Positions 47,291 to 59,339 are shown, counted from the stretch's first letter. The stretch is 64,000 nt of DNA from Heterobilharzia americana (GCA_944470555.2 OX104127.1:143321787-143385786), one strand, 5' to 3'. Numbers and translations: made by a program. The notes: a model not told the origin generated them from the sequence alone.

Positions 47291-47866
47291 GTGGAATCTG
47301 AAGGTTTTTGTCTAAGTATCCACCCATATATATCTTATTAAGTCACAACATGTAACACCTTCCTAGGCTACGCGTAAGGACATATGTTCATCTACAATAG
47401 TGGATGCAAATTATCATATACTGTTCACTAACTACCGTTGAAATGCGCTGATCATTTGTTTCAACTCACAGCAGTTGAATACTGACAAAACGGTCTGGAA
47501 ATATGTAATTGATCGGTAAATTTCATTAGATAAGACAGACAGTTAACTATTGAGGTGAGACTGAATTTCAATGATAAAGACAGTAAAGAGAACAAAGCAG
47601 ATCAAGAAATAGTTGCTATGATCTCATGAATAATCAAAAAGTTATGAAGAATTTTATCTGACTAGTATACAAACTTCATAAGAGTTAGTTTTCACTACTA
47701 CTAATGATGAAGTCTATTGTGATTTGTGTCTAACACGAGATAAGCTCATGATCTACCCGCCTCCGCCCCTCAAGTAGGATATAATTCGAAACACCTCCAA
47801 AGATCCTAAAAATTTATTACTCTCCTGATTCTTAAAAAAAATTCTTCATACTTATTTCAAAGGCTT
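47291..47866. other. Unassigned DNA downstream of the 127-codon ORF
   Basis: Nothing recognised. Confidence 0.5.
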
Positions 47867-47872
47867 TTTATT
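47867..47872 (-). terminator. Candidate polyadenylation signal AATAAA
   Basis: A canonical AATAAA on the minus strand, about 70 bases downstream of the TGA of the 127-codon ORF. In such AT-rich DNA this hexamer is common by chance, so its weight comes from its position. Confidence 0.45.
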
Positions 47873-47941
47873 GAAAACAAGATTTACGATTAAGCTGAAA
47901 GTTGTTTTTTTTCCCAAATCAAACTGATAAAACCGTCTATT

Positions 47942-48325
47942 TCACTTGTAATTGAGCCATGGTACATTTCTATGCGTTGAACGTTTGTAGTCGGCTAGAA
48001 TAGCTTGTCTTTTGTAATTAGCTAGAACACGTTTAACATATCGTGATGGATTGATATATGAATCTTTTAAGGTAATACTTCGATGAGATTGTTTTGACTG
48101 ACTAGGTAGAGGATAATGATTATTTATGAATTGATGGTACTTTGAAATAATATCATTCAATCGAACAGTATCCAAATACTCTGGCTGGAGTAGATCTGAT
48201 GACAATGATCGTAATAATTGTTTCAAGTATGCAACTCTACTGATCGGTGTGGTCAAAGATGGATTGAAATCTTCAAAAATCTCATAGTTTGGATTCATTG
48301 TTGACAATAATTCTGAATGTGTCAT
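47942..48325 (-). CDS. 127-residue ORF, unknown protein; small gene or terminal exon
   Basis: An ATG-to-TGA frame of 127 codons. A convincing splice acceptor (TTTTTCATACCTACAG) ends 9 bases before the ATG, and the frame is also open from that acceptor (ATT ACT ATG), so the exon is 48334-47942. An AATAAA signal lies about 70 bases after the stop, which supports a true 3' end. Unlike the Asn-rich gene downstream, the protein has ordinary composition. It has a predicted helical middle (YLKQLLRSLSSDLLQPEYLD) and a basic C-terminal third (RYVKRVLANYKRQAILADYKR). There is no signal peptide or membrane segment, and no family was recognised. It may be an independent trans-spliced gene or the last exon of a longer gene. 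A join to exon 36222-35457 would need a poor donor (AAT|GTACCA), so that is less likely. Confidence 0.6.
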   Translation of the reverse strand: MTHSELLSTMNPNYEIFEDFNPSLTTPISRVAYLKQLLRSLSSDLLQPEYLDTVRLNDIISKYHQFINNHYPLPSQSKQSHRSITLKDSYINPSRYVKRVLANYKRQAILADYKRSTHRNVPWLNYK

Positions 48326-48394
48326 AGTAATCTGTAGGTATGAAAAATAAAGAGTTAAAGTAGATTAGAAATTAATGCTAACGAATTCACTTAA

Positions 48395-48545
48395 ATTTAA
48401 CTGGTTATGGTAGGACTCGAACCTAAAGGTTATTGGTTCAAGCCCTTTCACGATCCAAGTTTTCATTGATTTTCAATCATCCAAGATCCCAAATAGATCA
48501 GTCTACCAAATCAAGGTTATCTTAGACAACCTTATCACCACCTAT
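48395..48545 (+). repeat. tRNA-Lys-like SINE, degenerate
   Basis: B-box-like 'attggttcaagccct', then 'gttttcattgattttcaatcat' and 'ctaccaaatcaaggttatct'. The A box is lost. Confidence 0.5.
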
Positions 48546-48589
48546 GTGTTTAAGGTATTGAACAACAGTAGACCTATCAGTTAGGAAGA

Positions 48590-49975
48590 ACAAATCATGT
48601 GGGGATCAAATTGCAGCGCTACACATCATCATAGAACACAGCATAGAATAGTAGTCAACTGGATCTATACCTCAACTTCACCGACTTTCAAAAGGCCTTT
48701 GATAGAGTCAATCGAGAAGTAATTTGATAGTTGCTTCAACACTACGGAGTGCCACAAATCTTCATCAACCTCATTCAACAGCAGCTATATGCTGTATGAA
48801 GACACCACATGCCAAGTGATTCACAATGGAAAGCTCAGTAACACCTCTGAAGTGAAGACAGGAAGGAGTAAGACAAGGCTGCCTACTATCACCTATCATC
48901 TTCCTGATTGTGGTCGACTGGAACATGCAGCGAACCGTGAGGAGTGAGAAGACGGGTATACTGTGAACCGATGAAAAACCCCAGAATATTTGGATTTCGC
49001 AGCCGCCGATTATGATGATGATTTATGTCTCATGTCTCGTCACACAAATTAGAAGATCTACAGGCGAAAACTAACAAGTTGGCAGAAGAGGCGAGGTGAG
49101 GCGAAGCATGGAAGGAAGACAGGACTTCCTTCAGGTGAACGTAGAGAAGATGGAGGTGATGAAAATGCACAATCAACAACAGCACCAACAACAAGTACCA
49201 ATCACCATGAGTGGGAGAAATCTAAATGAAGTAGTCTCCTTCACCTACCCACCTACCTAGACAGCATCAGTTCAACTACGGGTGGTGGTGGCACACATAC
49301 AGATGAGGATGTCAAAGTAGTCAGGATCAGAAAGACAGCAAGACATGTCTTCATTCACAATAATCTGAAATAATCAGTGTGGAGATCTACTGCACTCCAC
49401 TGCACTCCAATGCACTCAACATGAAGCGTGAACAACATCCGGATTTTCAACACTAATTCAGTCAAGTCAAGTCAAGTCAAGTAAGTCAGTGCTTCTATGT
49501 GATGGTTGAGGGACTTGGCGGTGCGTTATGAAAATCATTTCCAACAAATTACAGACATAGATGAACAGCTGTCATCTACTCTCACTCAATACTGAAGATC
49601 AGATAGATGGTGAGAATAATGAGGATAAGATACAAGGAATTCTGAGTGGTAACGAACCAACCGACCAAGAACCTATTGACCAACAAATATGTGGAGGAAG
49701 GAAATGGAGATGGATTGGATTGGACATTAGAGTGGGAAGACCGTTTGTGACCATCAGGCTAGGTCAAGCCAGTCCTTCGAGTGGAAGCCAAATTGGAAAC
49801 GACGAGTTGGGCGTCCGAGATGAAGGTGACATGGGGAGATGATGTGAGGAATAAATGAAAGCTTGTGGGTAGTGGTAGAGGCAAGTTGAGAAGAGTGTAG
49901 AGAAGATGGTGAAATGGCGACGTGCTATTGAAGCCCTATGTTCCAGTAGGAACGCAAGGGACAAATAATAGATAA
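48590..49975 (+). mobile_element. RTE-like element, 3' half, heavily frameshifted
   Basis: Starts within the reverse transcriptase ('ggggatcaaattgcagcgct') and includes the CQVIHNGKLSNTSEVKTG segment, a disrupted FADDL region near 49000, an FTYLGS region, a C-terminal segment (GGRKWRWIGLDI) and the 3' end 'gcaagggacaaataatag'. The first 400 bases closely match the reverse complement of 60112-60545. Confidence 0.85.
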
Positions 49976-50934
49976 TACATCCATATTAACAGAAGCCATA
50001 TTTCAAGCATCAACTTTTAGGGTAGTGAGGAGTATGGTTAATTTGCGGTCAACCTTTCCTAGTCACTCCTTGTGGCAAGGAAATTTAGAATCTGAATGAA
50101 ATGCTGGTTAGTCAGGAAACACCCAAGTGATGCCCCACGTCGAACAGCCAGTGGTACGACATCACTCTTTGACACTTGTCATAGTGTGAGCTATCTAAAC
50201 TATGACAGTGACTGCTTTTATGCTTTTTACCATCCAGCAAACCTTTCTAGTAAGGTAAGATCACAAGAAACAATGATTCTAGTCTCCATAAAATCATGAG
50301 GTCACTGTAATTGACAAGTGTGACCACCACAAAAGAGTATTAGCCTTCCATATATATGGCGTAAGTAAAAATGGTGTACACTGCAGTCAGATTCGATTGG
50401 TGCATTAAATTTCTCTCAAAGGGTTTAATCACGCACGATAAGAGTGTTTAAATGAGTCGAACAAAGCTGTCAAACCAATGATATAACTAGATACATTTTC
50501 AGGGTTGACTCATTGCAATTATAAAAATACAATAATAGGAAAGCAAAGAAATAAGCAATAAACTTACATTTTCTCAAAACTAATCATTATATATTCTATT
50601 GATATACTGTGTAATAGCTTTTATCTTCGCGTTCATAAACGTAAATCTACTTACAGTGATCCACTTTAATTTGATTAAGTTGAAGATTTTCATTATTAGA
50701 CATTGATACAATGAAAATTTACAGGAAAATAAACGAATACTGATAATTTATTCAATTTACAAATTAATGTCAATTTCAATCCTTATTTTGATTGGTTAGG
50801 GGGAATGAATAGTTCGAATGACTGCATGATTGTAACACTCAGTTTTTAACTTGAATATTGATCATGCTTGTGAAAAAAACAAAAACAATTTCAGGTGTTA
50901 ATATTTGTTGATAAACTGGTTATTTAGAGGTAGT
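49976..50934. other. Unassigned DNA
   Basis: No exon or recognised repeat. AT-rich from 50500. Confidence 0.5.
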
Positions 50935-51226
50935 ATTCATCATGGACTGATATCATTTGGGGAACCATTGAAAACCTAGAAGCACTGGACACCTGTTTCT
51001 ACTCCTAGTATGCAACTCCTCAACAGTACGCAACCACAACCCCACTAAGCATCGAACTCAGGACATTCAGGTTTCACACCGAACACGTTAACCATTCAGC
51101 AACTGGGTCGGTTTCCAGTGGTTCACAATTTCCAAGTTCTGTCAATTCACGATATAGCGTAACTATCATCCAAGGTCTTCAGTTGGCATCCACTTCACTT
51201 CCGACTGGTTGACCCCCCTAGTCACG
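50935..51226 (-). repeat. HHR-SINE-2 single arm
   Basis: Nearly identical to the minus arm at 20810-21110 and to the reverse complement of 57205-57500. The three share a subfamily change in the hammerhead (TTGAGGA and an inserted 'gta'). Confidence 0.8.
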
Positions 51227-51470
51227 GATGCCTTGATATTGCCTGAATATGTATTATGATAATTTACTTGATTGTGTCTACAAGAAGAATCCAGGATAAG
51301 CGTTTCATTCTGCTTGGGACTCGTCAACTGAATGTACCTGCACCCCATTGCGGAGTGATGTTATTCTCAACGAGACTGGAACCTCGTACCCATCGATTTA
51401 AACGCCAAGAGGTTATCTAATAGGCCATAGAGGAAGGATAGCCACCTCTTGTACAACGGGTTTTAGTTCC
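51227..51470 (-). repeat. Sm-alpha-type repeat, duplicate of 43740-43975
   Basis: Shares a distinctive non-consensus flank ('gaatatgtattatgataattta', 'gtgtctacaagaagaatcc') and internal changes with the copy at 43740-43975. Confidence 0.8.
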
Positions 51471-51529
51471 CCCTTGTTTTATTGGATCGAATTGTTTGAC
51501 CTCTACCAACCCCTGTCAACAAACAGTAA

Positions 51530-51728
51530 TAACTAATACTCGTTGTACAAGAAGTGGCCATAGTGCTTCAATGTCCCGGTGGATAACGCTTTGGCATTTG
51601 AAGCAACATGTTTTAGATTCGAGTCCCAGTGAGGAAAACACCACTCATTGGAGCGCCAATACATCCAGCTGATGAGTCCCAAATAAGAAGAGACGCGCGT
51701 CGTGGATTCCTCTGCTAGCCACAACCAA
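51530..51728 (+). repeat. Sm-alpha-type repeat, plus copy
   Basis: Head ('ggtggataacgctttgg', B-box-like 'gattcgagtccc') and hammerhead with CTGATGA, helix III CGCGCG and GTC, but GAGA for GAAA. It forms an inverted pair with 51227-51470. Confidence 0.8.
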
Positions 51729-52512
51729 GTAAATTAAGAATTACTTTACTGCCTATCTTAGATGAGGAAAATTTTCCCAAATGACGTGTGCTAGCATTCA
51801 GAACTTCTATTTGTCTGAACTTTCTAGGCTATATATTGAGGTTTATAAACTGGCGAATGATTTAAAAATTTCACCGTTCACCTTGACATTTTTCACAGCT
51901 GTGTAGCTTTCTAGCCGCTCAACTGTGGTGTCAACAAGGTTTCCGCTAGAAACCATTCAGCCAAGATCACAAGGTGTAATATCTAACACAAAAGTGTCCG
52001 GAACCAGCGAAATTTACTACTACTCAGAAACTTGGGTAGTTAGAAACTACTCTGGCTTATCTGTGGTACTTCGCCAGCCAGATTAGTATGATATAAACAT
52101 AGTGTTTTATTTCTCATACATTTGAATTTTCTGTTTTCGCTTTTTTTCTCACCGGTAAACTGCCTTCTTGAAGTTTTTTGAAGCTTAAATGGTTGATCTA
52201 TCCCCAAATCTTCATTATTGACCAGGTCGAATTCTATTTGTATCTATACTCAAGTGTTTTTGACTTATCTCTATCGATTGTTTGGACAGCAAAGTCTCTT
52301 GAGTCGAGCCTGTGTACTTTGCTCATGTTCATCTGACGGGCTGAAGTTGTTGATGTTTGGAAGACTGAATTAAAATTCTAATATTAGCTAGCATTGGTGT
52401 ACATTAAACAGGTAATTGAATGTAATAGTATATTTCATGTTCGAATAGAAAATTCCACAGACACAGATAAGTACATCTTGTACTTGACTACTACTTTTAA
52501 AACTTTTTCAGT
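51729..52512. other. Unassigned DNA
   Basis: Nothing recognised. Confidence 0.5.
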
Positions 52513-52921
52513 AGTGTAGATATTTCAAGTTGTTATTCATCGTAGACTGACATCAGTTGGAGGGACAAAGGAAACCTGGGAGCACTAGACAGCTGTTTCG
52601 TCCGACTAGTATGGGGCTCCTCAGCAGTGCGCACCCACGACCCCGCCCTCCAGGGACCGAACCCGCGACCTTCAGGTAAGCTAACAGAAGTTGGAAATAA
52701 GGACCATTGGATTCTGACCCAGTGGCTACCTCACTGGTAACGTGCTGGCCACGGAACATAAAGGTCGTGGGTGCACACTGCCGAGGAGTCCCATACTAGG
52801 ACGAAACAGCTGTTGAGTGCTTCCAGGTTTTCTCTGTTCCTCCAACTGATGCCAGTCTACGTTGAATAACAACTTGAAATATTTCCAAATCCCCACAACT
52901 CCCTCAAAAGTGTAGATATTT
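52513..52921. repeat. HHR-SINE-2 head-to-head inverted dimer with target-site duplication
   Basis: Minus arm about 52526-52675, plus arm about 52680-52908. Flanking 13-bp direct repeat AGTGTAGATATTT (52513-52525 and 52909-52921). The two arms lie head to head within the tRNA-like part. The minus-arm hammerhead is intact; the plus-arm one has CCGAGGA and a lost cleavage triplet. Confidence 0.8.
52582..52630 (-). ncRNA. Hammerhead ribozyme, HHR-SINE-2, intact core
   Basis: GCACTG / CTGAGGA / GCCC-loop-GGAC / GAAA / CAGCTG / TC / TAGTGC. The core, GTC triplet and self-complementary helix III are complete. Helix I pairs throughout (one G-U). Helix II has one mismatch and a loop enlarged by three bases. 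Confidence 0.72.
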
Positions 52922-53459
52922 AACTCTTAAAAGTATGTGAATATAAGTGGCGGGTGAGACTGATAGAACTCCACTGAAGAAACTTGACCAAGTTTATTAT
53001 TTAAAACATACTACCAACAGAAAGAGAAAGGAAAACAGTCATCATGAGCAAACTGGATTACATGGAAAAACCAAGAGAAGAGCTAAACGACAAGAGCAGT
53101 TATCGACTGGTAGAAAGAAGTCCTATCAAAAACAACTTAACAACCAAACTCAAAGAAAACTGGGCAATCTAGTCAGAGCAGATTATATAATAAGATAAGA
53201 AGGATAGTGAATGAAGATGAATGACCCAGTTCTGGCTAGAATCTATGGTTGACCAAAACAATACAAAGCAAATGTTCCGTTGTGACTAATAGTGTCACTA
53301 AAAGGAACATAGTAATTTATTTCACTAAAAAATTATACAATAAGCTTAAACATCTTATCAATAGAAGTTAACACTCAGTCAGTTCAGCAACTCAATTCCT
53401 GGAGATCTCAAGATACACAACGACGAAAAATGGAGAAATGAACTTTTCAAATCAATCAA

Positions 53460-54307
53460 CTGAGATCTAGTTAAGTAGACAATGAGTATCCTTTTCGATA
53501 ATGACCAGAATCTTCAGAAATATGGGAAAATTACTCCTGTAAACTTGACAGAATTAATCGATCTATGTTTCATGATATACATGCAATTCAACGAGAAGAT
53601 CTACAAACAAATTAAAGGAACTAACATGGACTCATCAATATCCAAAATGATTGCTGAATCAGTGATATAGAGATTAGAATAAATAGATATTCTAATAAGC
53701 AAAGCAGAAATTTGGGTTAGCTACATGAATGAGAAGTGAAATAAAGAACACGCTCAGTCTCATCAACTAGAGCGTTGAAAGTATTCAGTTCATAAAAGAA
53801 GAGGTAAAAAATAGCGAAACCGCTTTCCTAGATGTGCTTATCAGAAGACCACATAACTCAACCTTACAGACTCAAGTGTATAGGAAGGTGATGCACACAA
53901 ATCAGTTTTTTAACTAAAACAGTAACAACCCAACATCTTATATGAGGAGTTGTGTACAAACACTATTCATTTGTGCCTCAACTCATAGCAGAACTCAGTA
54001 ATTGAAGAGGTTAGAAGGAAACTACTTTTACAAACTGTTCATAGGCAATGTCTATCCAGTTAACTTCATCAAGAAATGCCTACCACACATCAAAGATGTC
54101 TCAGAAACTGTCAGCCGATTACTTCACGCATTTGGTATCAGCTTTGCACACAAAACAACCATATCCCTGTAGAACACATCATGCAAGCCAAAGGATTGAC
54201 CATCCCAAAGAAGAGATGAATATACTCTACAAAATGAATTTTAGAGACTGACAACATCACTATGTTGGCCAATCTAGTTGTCGAATAGGCCTGAGAATTT
54301 ATGATAT
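53460..54307 (+). mobile_element. Penelope-like element, degenerate reverse transcriptase and start of GIY-YIG
   Basis: Frameshifted plus-strand frames show, in order, features of Penelope-like reverse transcriptases: FNEKIYKQIKGTNMDSSISK (the YKQIxGTxMGSxxSP region), IWVSYMNEK (position of the YxDD motif, both Asp lost), ETAFLDVLIRRP, KVMHTNQF, KKCLPHIKDVSETVSRL with a FGISFAHK-like continuation, and finally YKMNFRD...HYVGQSSCRIGLRI, the beginning of a GIY-YIG-type endonuclease. Stops and lost catalytic residues make it dead. An RTE copy abuts the right end. Sequence to the left (52930-53460) may belong to it. Confidence 0.75.
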
Positions 54308-55290
54308 CACAATGGGAACCTCAATGACGCTTTTGAAGTGAAGACAGGAGTGAAACAAGGTTGCCTACTATAACCCATGATATTCCTGATTGTAGTTGAC
54401 TGGATCATGCAACAAACAGTGAGGAGCAAGAAGACGGGGGTACGCTGGACCCCGATAAAGAACCTAAAAGACTTGGATTTCGCCGATGACTTGTGTCTAA
54501 TGTCGCACAAACTTGAAGATCTACAGGTAAAAACTAACAAGTTGGCAGAAGAGGCAGCGAAGACGGTGATGATGATACCCAACCAATGCCATCACCACCA
54601 ACAAGCTGCAATCATCACCGGGAGAAACTTGAAGGAAGTAACCTCCTTCACCTATCTAGGCATGCAGCACTGCTTCAACTACAGACGATACAGGCACAGA
54701 TGAGGATGTCAAAGTCAGAATCAGAAAAGCAAGACAGACGTTTATTAGCCTGAAACCAGTGTGGAGATCTGATTCACTGCACTCAACATGTGGAACAACA
54801 TCCGGATTTTCAACACCAATTCAGTCAAGTCAGTGCTCCTGTATGGTTCAGAGACTTGGCGGGTTACGAAAGGGATATCCAACAAACTACAGACATTCAT
54901 CAACAACTGCCACCTACACTGGCTCGTTACTGAAGATCAGATGGATTGCCAAAATAAAAAGAATCAGCAACAAGGAACTCTGGCTAGCTGGCTGGCTGGC
55001 GACGAACCAACCCAGAACCTATCGCTCAACAAACATGCATTGGAAGGAAGTGGATATAGATTGGGCATACACTGAGAAGGCCAGCTGCGTCAGGCCAGAC
55101 TCTCGAGTGGAAGTCAGATGGGAAGCGATGAGTTGGGTGTCCGAGGTGAGGGTGACATGAAGGAGATAGTGCAAGGAGGAAATGAGAAGTTGTAGGCTAT
55201 CGTGGAGTCAGGTTCAAAAGTTTGAAGAGAAGAGAGCGGAATGGAGACGTGCTAGTGAATCCCTATGTTCCATTAGTAACCCAAGGGACA

Positions 55291-55345
<55 letters not shown>
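54308..55345 (+). mobile_element. RTE-like element, 5'-truncated, with (TAA)n tail
   Basis: Frames: FEVKTGVKQGCLL then TAA, IFLIVVDWIMQQT, KDLDFADDLCLMSHK, SVLLYGSETWRVTKGISNK. It ends 'ttagtaacccaagggacaaa' plus about 17 TAA units (55290-55340). It is close to 3046-4050 and shares its premature TAA. Confidence 0.9.
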
Positions 55346-55346
<1 letters not shown>

Positions 55347-56044
55347 TAATGATAATATGAGGACAACCACAAATGCGATTAGACAACAATGGAGCACTAA
55401 AGCAAGTAAGCTCAGAACCTACGAAACGCTTCCTGGAGGTATGGTACTCAGATCAAATGGTAATCAATAGGCATGAGAATATTGGCAGAATATCCGGGCT
55501 GCAAGGAAGGGATTAGTCAACTGGAATTCATTTAAGTAAATCAATGATCAGAGATTAGACCAATAGTATACGGCAAGCGATAGCAACAATTGTAAAGGTC
55601 AACTTCTGATAAGAAAGGACAGGTCATGTCTACTCACAAGCCAATAATGCTGAAGCTTGGCAAGTATCTTTTATAAACTTTTAAAAGGCTAAAAAATGCT
55701 TCACTTCTATATGAAGTAAATGCAAATGAAGTCGTTTAGCCTGGTGTTGTAAAGTATAAGAACAAACCTCAAAGTTCAGAGATTCCCTGACGACCCCGGC
55801 GACCTGCTTGAACCTTAGGCTACCAAATTTGTCTACAGAACATTTTTCATCAAATTATTTCCCTTCAATTTGTTTTAATCACTTAAATATCTCTTTTGAA
55901 TATATCATTTACTCTTGAACATTTATAAACTATTTTCAACTCTCCATCTCTGGAGTCAATAACAAAGCAGAGGAACATTGAACATTGAAGCTAATTTATT
56001 TACTTATTCTTTTAAGGTGAAATGAAGCTAAACGATTTCATATT
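55346..56044. other. Unassigned DNA
   Basis: Possibly retroelement-derived (non-AT-rich start), but no motif was recognised. Confidence 0.4.
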
Positions 56045-56500
56045 TGATACTGGGTGATGATGGAAGATGAAGTGAAAATTCGGACCTCGGTCGGATCTTA
56101 ACCAGCGACCTCTGTGATTCCAGTCCAGGGCTCTACCAAATGAATAACGGGGTCCGACTCCTCACCAGAGTTTTATTTTACTTCAACTACCAAGGTTTTC
56201 CCCTGGCTACCGTGTTACTATCGTGTGATGGTACTCACATTGGCTACTCAGTCAAAACTTCTTATCCTAATCTAAATCTAAGTGAATTAGAGAGGAGGGG
56301 GAGCATCATATTGATTATCATTTTGACTATCTGAGTGAGATAGTCATAGTTTGGCATACTTGGATTATTGATACTGTGTGATGATTGAAAGTGGAATGAA
56401 AATTTGGACTGCAGCATAGCAACGGGTTGGAAATCCGGAAATCTATACTAGTCTGCCAAACCATGGTTATCTCATACAGTCAAAATGATAATTTCACTTT
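56045..56500 (-). repeat. tRNA-Lys-like SINE, two minus copies
   Basis: Copy one (about 56050-56345) has a long flanking module with 'caccagagttttattttactt' and 'attatcattttgactatctg'. Copy two (about 56375-56490) is head-deleted and ends in 'ctgccaaaccatggttatct'. Confidence 0.65.
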
Positions 56501-56634
56501 TTAACATGAATGAATCCGTAATGGCGGGTGACTACTGACTTGCAGAGTTGGTTATTCAATGATGGGCCAATTTTAGTTGCAATGTGTTCAATTTAGTAAT
56601 TTATTTATTGAAAGGTTAACGGAGATTTCATTTT

Positions 56635-57505
56635 TTAGGGACTGACATCACTTGAAGAACCATTGAAAACGTGGGAGCACTGGACAGTTATTTCGTCCTA
56701 ATATCGAACTCCTCAGCAGTAAGTACCCACAACCCTCCCCTCCCACCAGGAATGGAACTAAACACCATTCAGCCAATGAATCGGAGTTCAATGGTTCATA
56801 GTTTCCTACTTCTGTTAGTTCGCTAGTTAACGCGACTACCCACCAATGTCTTCAGTTCGCATCCGTTTCACTTCCGACTGGTTAACCCTACTGGTCATGG
56901 CTTCTTATTACAACTTCTCGAAGCATCTCAGTAATGAACAATATACATTAATATATTTTGGGATTTAATGGGAACTTTGTTTCTGAGGCAGAATTCATCA
57001 CGGACTGACTAGTTCCATACTAGGACTAAAAACCTATCAAGTGTTCCCAGATTTCCCATGGTTCCCCAATTGATGACAGTTCATGATGAATACTACTTCT
57101 AAATTAAAAAAATCTCCATTCATCTCAAAAATGCATTATTGTATAGTGTTCATTAGTGACATGCTTCCAGATGGATATCACGAAGTTCGAATGAGAAGTC
57201 GTGACTAGTGGGGTCAACCAGTCGGAAGTGAAGTGGATGCCAACTGAAGACCTTGGATGATAGTTACGCTATATCGTGAATTGACAGAACTTGGAAATTG
57301 TGAACCACTGGAAACCGACCCAGTTGCTGAATGGTTAACGTGTTCGGTGTGAAACCTGAATGTCCTGAGTTCGATGCTTAGTGGGGTTGTGGTTGCGTAC
57401 TGTTGAGGAGTTGCATACTAGGAGTAGAAACAGGTGTCCAGTGCTTCTAGGTTTTCAATGGTTCCCCAAATGATATCAGTCCATGATGAATACTACTTCT
57501 AAATT
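56635..57505. repeat. HHR-SINE-2 cluster: minus copy, tail fragment, plus copy
   Basis: Minus copy about 56635-56985 with a near-intact hammerhead. Plus tail/hammerhead fragment about 57005-57145, ribozyme broken. Plus copy about 57165-57505 of the subfamily seen at 50935. The 5' segments of the first and third face each other, again an inverted arrangement. Confidence 0.75.
56677..56722 (-). ncRNA. Hammerhead ribozyme, HHR-SINE-2, nearly intact
   Basis: TTACTG / CTGAGGA / GTTC-loop-GGAC / GAAA / TAACTG / TC / CAGTGC. The core and GTC are complete, helix I has five pairs and helix II has four with one U-G. Helix III is imperfect. Confidence 0.62.
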
Positions 57506-59138
57506 TATTGATTTGTTTGTTTTTCTCATCTACAAGAGTTTGTTTATTTATTTGCTTAAGTTATTAAATATTTATTTACTTTTATTTATTCCTTTTATAA
57601 TTTATATCAAAAAATAATTTCTTTTCACTCTGTCTTCTTCAACTGCTCACTACATTTACAATTAGTTGTATGCAAGCATAATATGAAAAACAAAGCGTAC
57701 TATATAAGTGTCATTAGATCCATTCAAGGGAGATGATGGTGGTTAATCACGGTTGATATACATGAAGGCAGATATCTGGACATCCTCTGGTTGCATTCAA
57801 ATTATGGTACAGATTATGTACCAGTAATACTGCTTGTAACAGACAGAGATAAATTAATCTTCATCAGTTTCAATCCAAAAACCATTAGAGGAATATGTGA
57901 TCTAACATTATTTAGATCAAGATTTCTTTTGTTGCCTTTATTCGATACTTTTCCTAATTATATGTAGTGTACTAAAGATGCATTGAAAACTATGAAGTTG
58001 TGAGACATAGTTTGATATGCCATGGGTTCAATCAATCAAAACTTTTTTTCAAAAAAAAAACTATAACACTTGGATGTTAGTAGCTGAGTGATTAAAACAG
58101 TGCGTATTGTGAGTTTGACTTTTTAGCAGAGATAGTACATACATGTCAAGTTTACTAGTCAATGAAACAGATGGTCATCAAAAGAACTTGACACTAAGTC
58201 ACCGTTTCTTTCAGATTGGATCTATATATGAATATGTATGCGTTTGCCAATGATGTTACTGTCAGGTGGTTTTTAGTTGATAATAGTAAACTCTTAGATT
58301 AAAGATTTGGCATCATATTTGTGTAAGTAAAATTTCGAGACCACCTAGAGAGAAACTGTAAATCATCTGTTGTTTGTTGTCCTCATGTTGGGTTCCTTTC
58401 AGAGTACACATTCAATCACTTCTATAGTGTAACACAAATAAGTGTATTAAACCGTAACTGCCTTATAATCATTGCTGAAGATTACAGGAGCTAGACAACC
58501 TTAGGACTTAGACATTTGTTGTACTTACTAATTGACTAGTACTTCACTTGCTTGTTCATCAAACATAGGGATTAAAATGAAGTGAAGACTTGGTGACCAG
58601 TTAGGTCTCATAGGTGAGTTGGTGGAGTGCCGAGTTAGTAATTCAACCTCAACCTGGGTTGCCACTTAACCTTCATCCATTACCCCTATAAATTATTTAC
58701 CTACTTTTTTAAAATGTAAAGTGATTTTACGATGAGCCTACTTAATTCCGTTTCACTGCATATGAAAAATATAATCTATTTTGTCCAGAATCGGAGAACA
58801 TCGACAGGTTTTTGACATCCAATCCAATTTACCTATGACTTAGAAAGTGATGAAGAAGAGCTAGCAATGTTCGATGGCAAGATTAAACAAAAAAAGATGG
58901 AAGTTTGCAGACTAGTGTCTGTAGGAAACCTTCCCACTCGAATCGGTATTTAGACTTCAGATCATTTCATCCTATCTCAGTTAAAGTGGGCTTAGTTAAA
59001 TACCCAAGTGATAGAGAGAGAAAGCTTACTAGTAGGCCGGAAAATCTGTGATAAGAAATTAGACACATCAAGAATACCTTGCGTCTCAATAACTACGCAC
59101 CTAAATTTATAAATAAATTCATAAGAAATCGAAAGAAG
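57506..59138. other. Unassigned DNA
   Basis: A tRNA-like trace at about 58600-58690 ('cataggtgagttggtggagtg', 'aacctgggttgcc', 'aaccttcatccatta') may be a decayed tRNA-Lys-like SINE. No exon was found. Confidence 0.4.
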
Positions 59139-59184
59139 AATAGTAGTAGTAGTAGTAGTGGTAGTAGTAGTAGTAGTAGTAGTA

Positions 59185-59238
<54 letters not shown>

Positions 59239-59339
59239 TAGTAGTGGTAGTAGTAGTGGTAGTAGTAGTAGTAGTAGTGTGAGTAGTAGTAGTAGTAGTA
59301 GTAGTAGTGTGAGTAGTAGTAGTAGTAGTAGTAGTTGTG

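Noticed and set aside
56600..57520. Target-site duplication around the HHR-SINE-2 cluster ('aatttattta' near 56600 and 'aaatttattg' near 57500)
   Set aside because: Only an AT-rich, imperfect match; not convincing compared with the three exact 12-13 bp cases.
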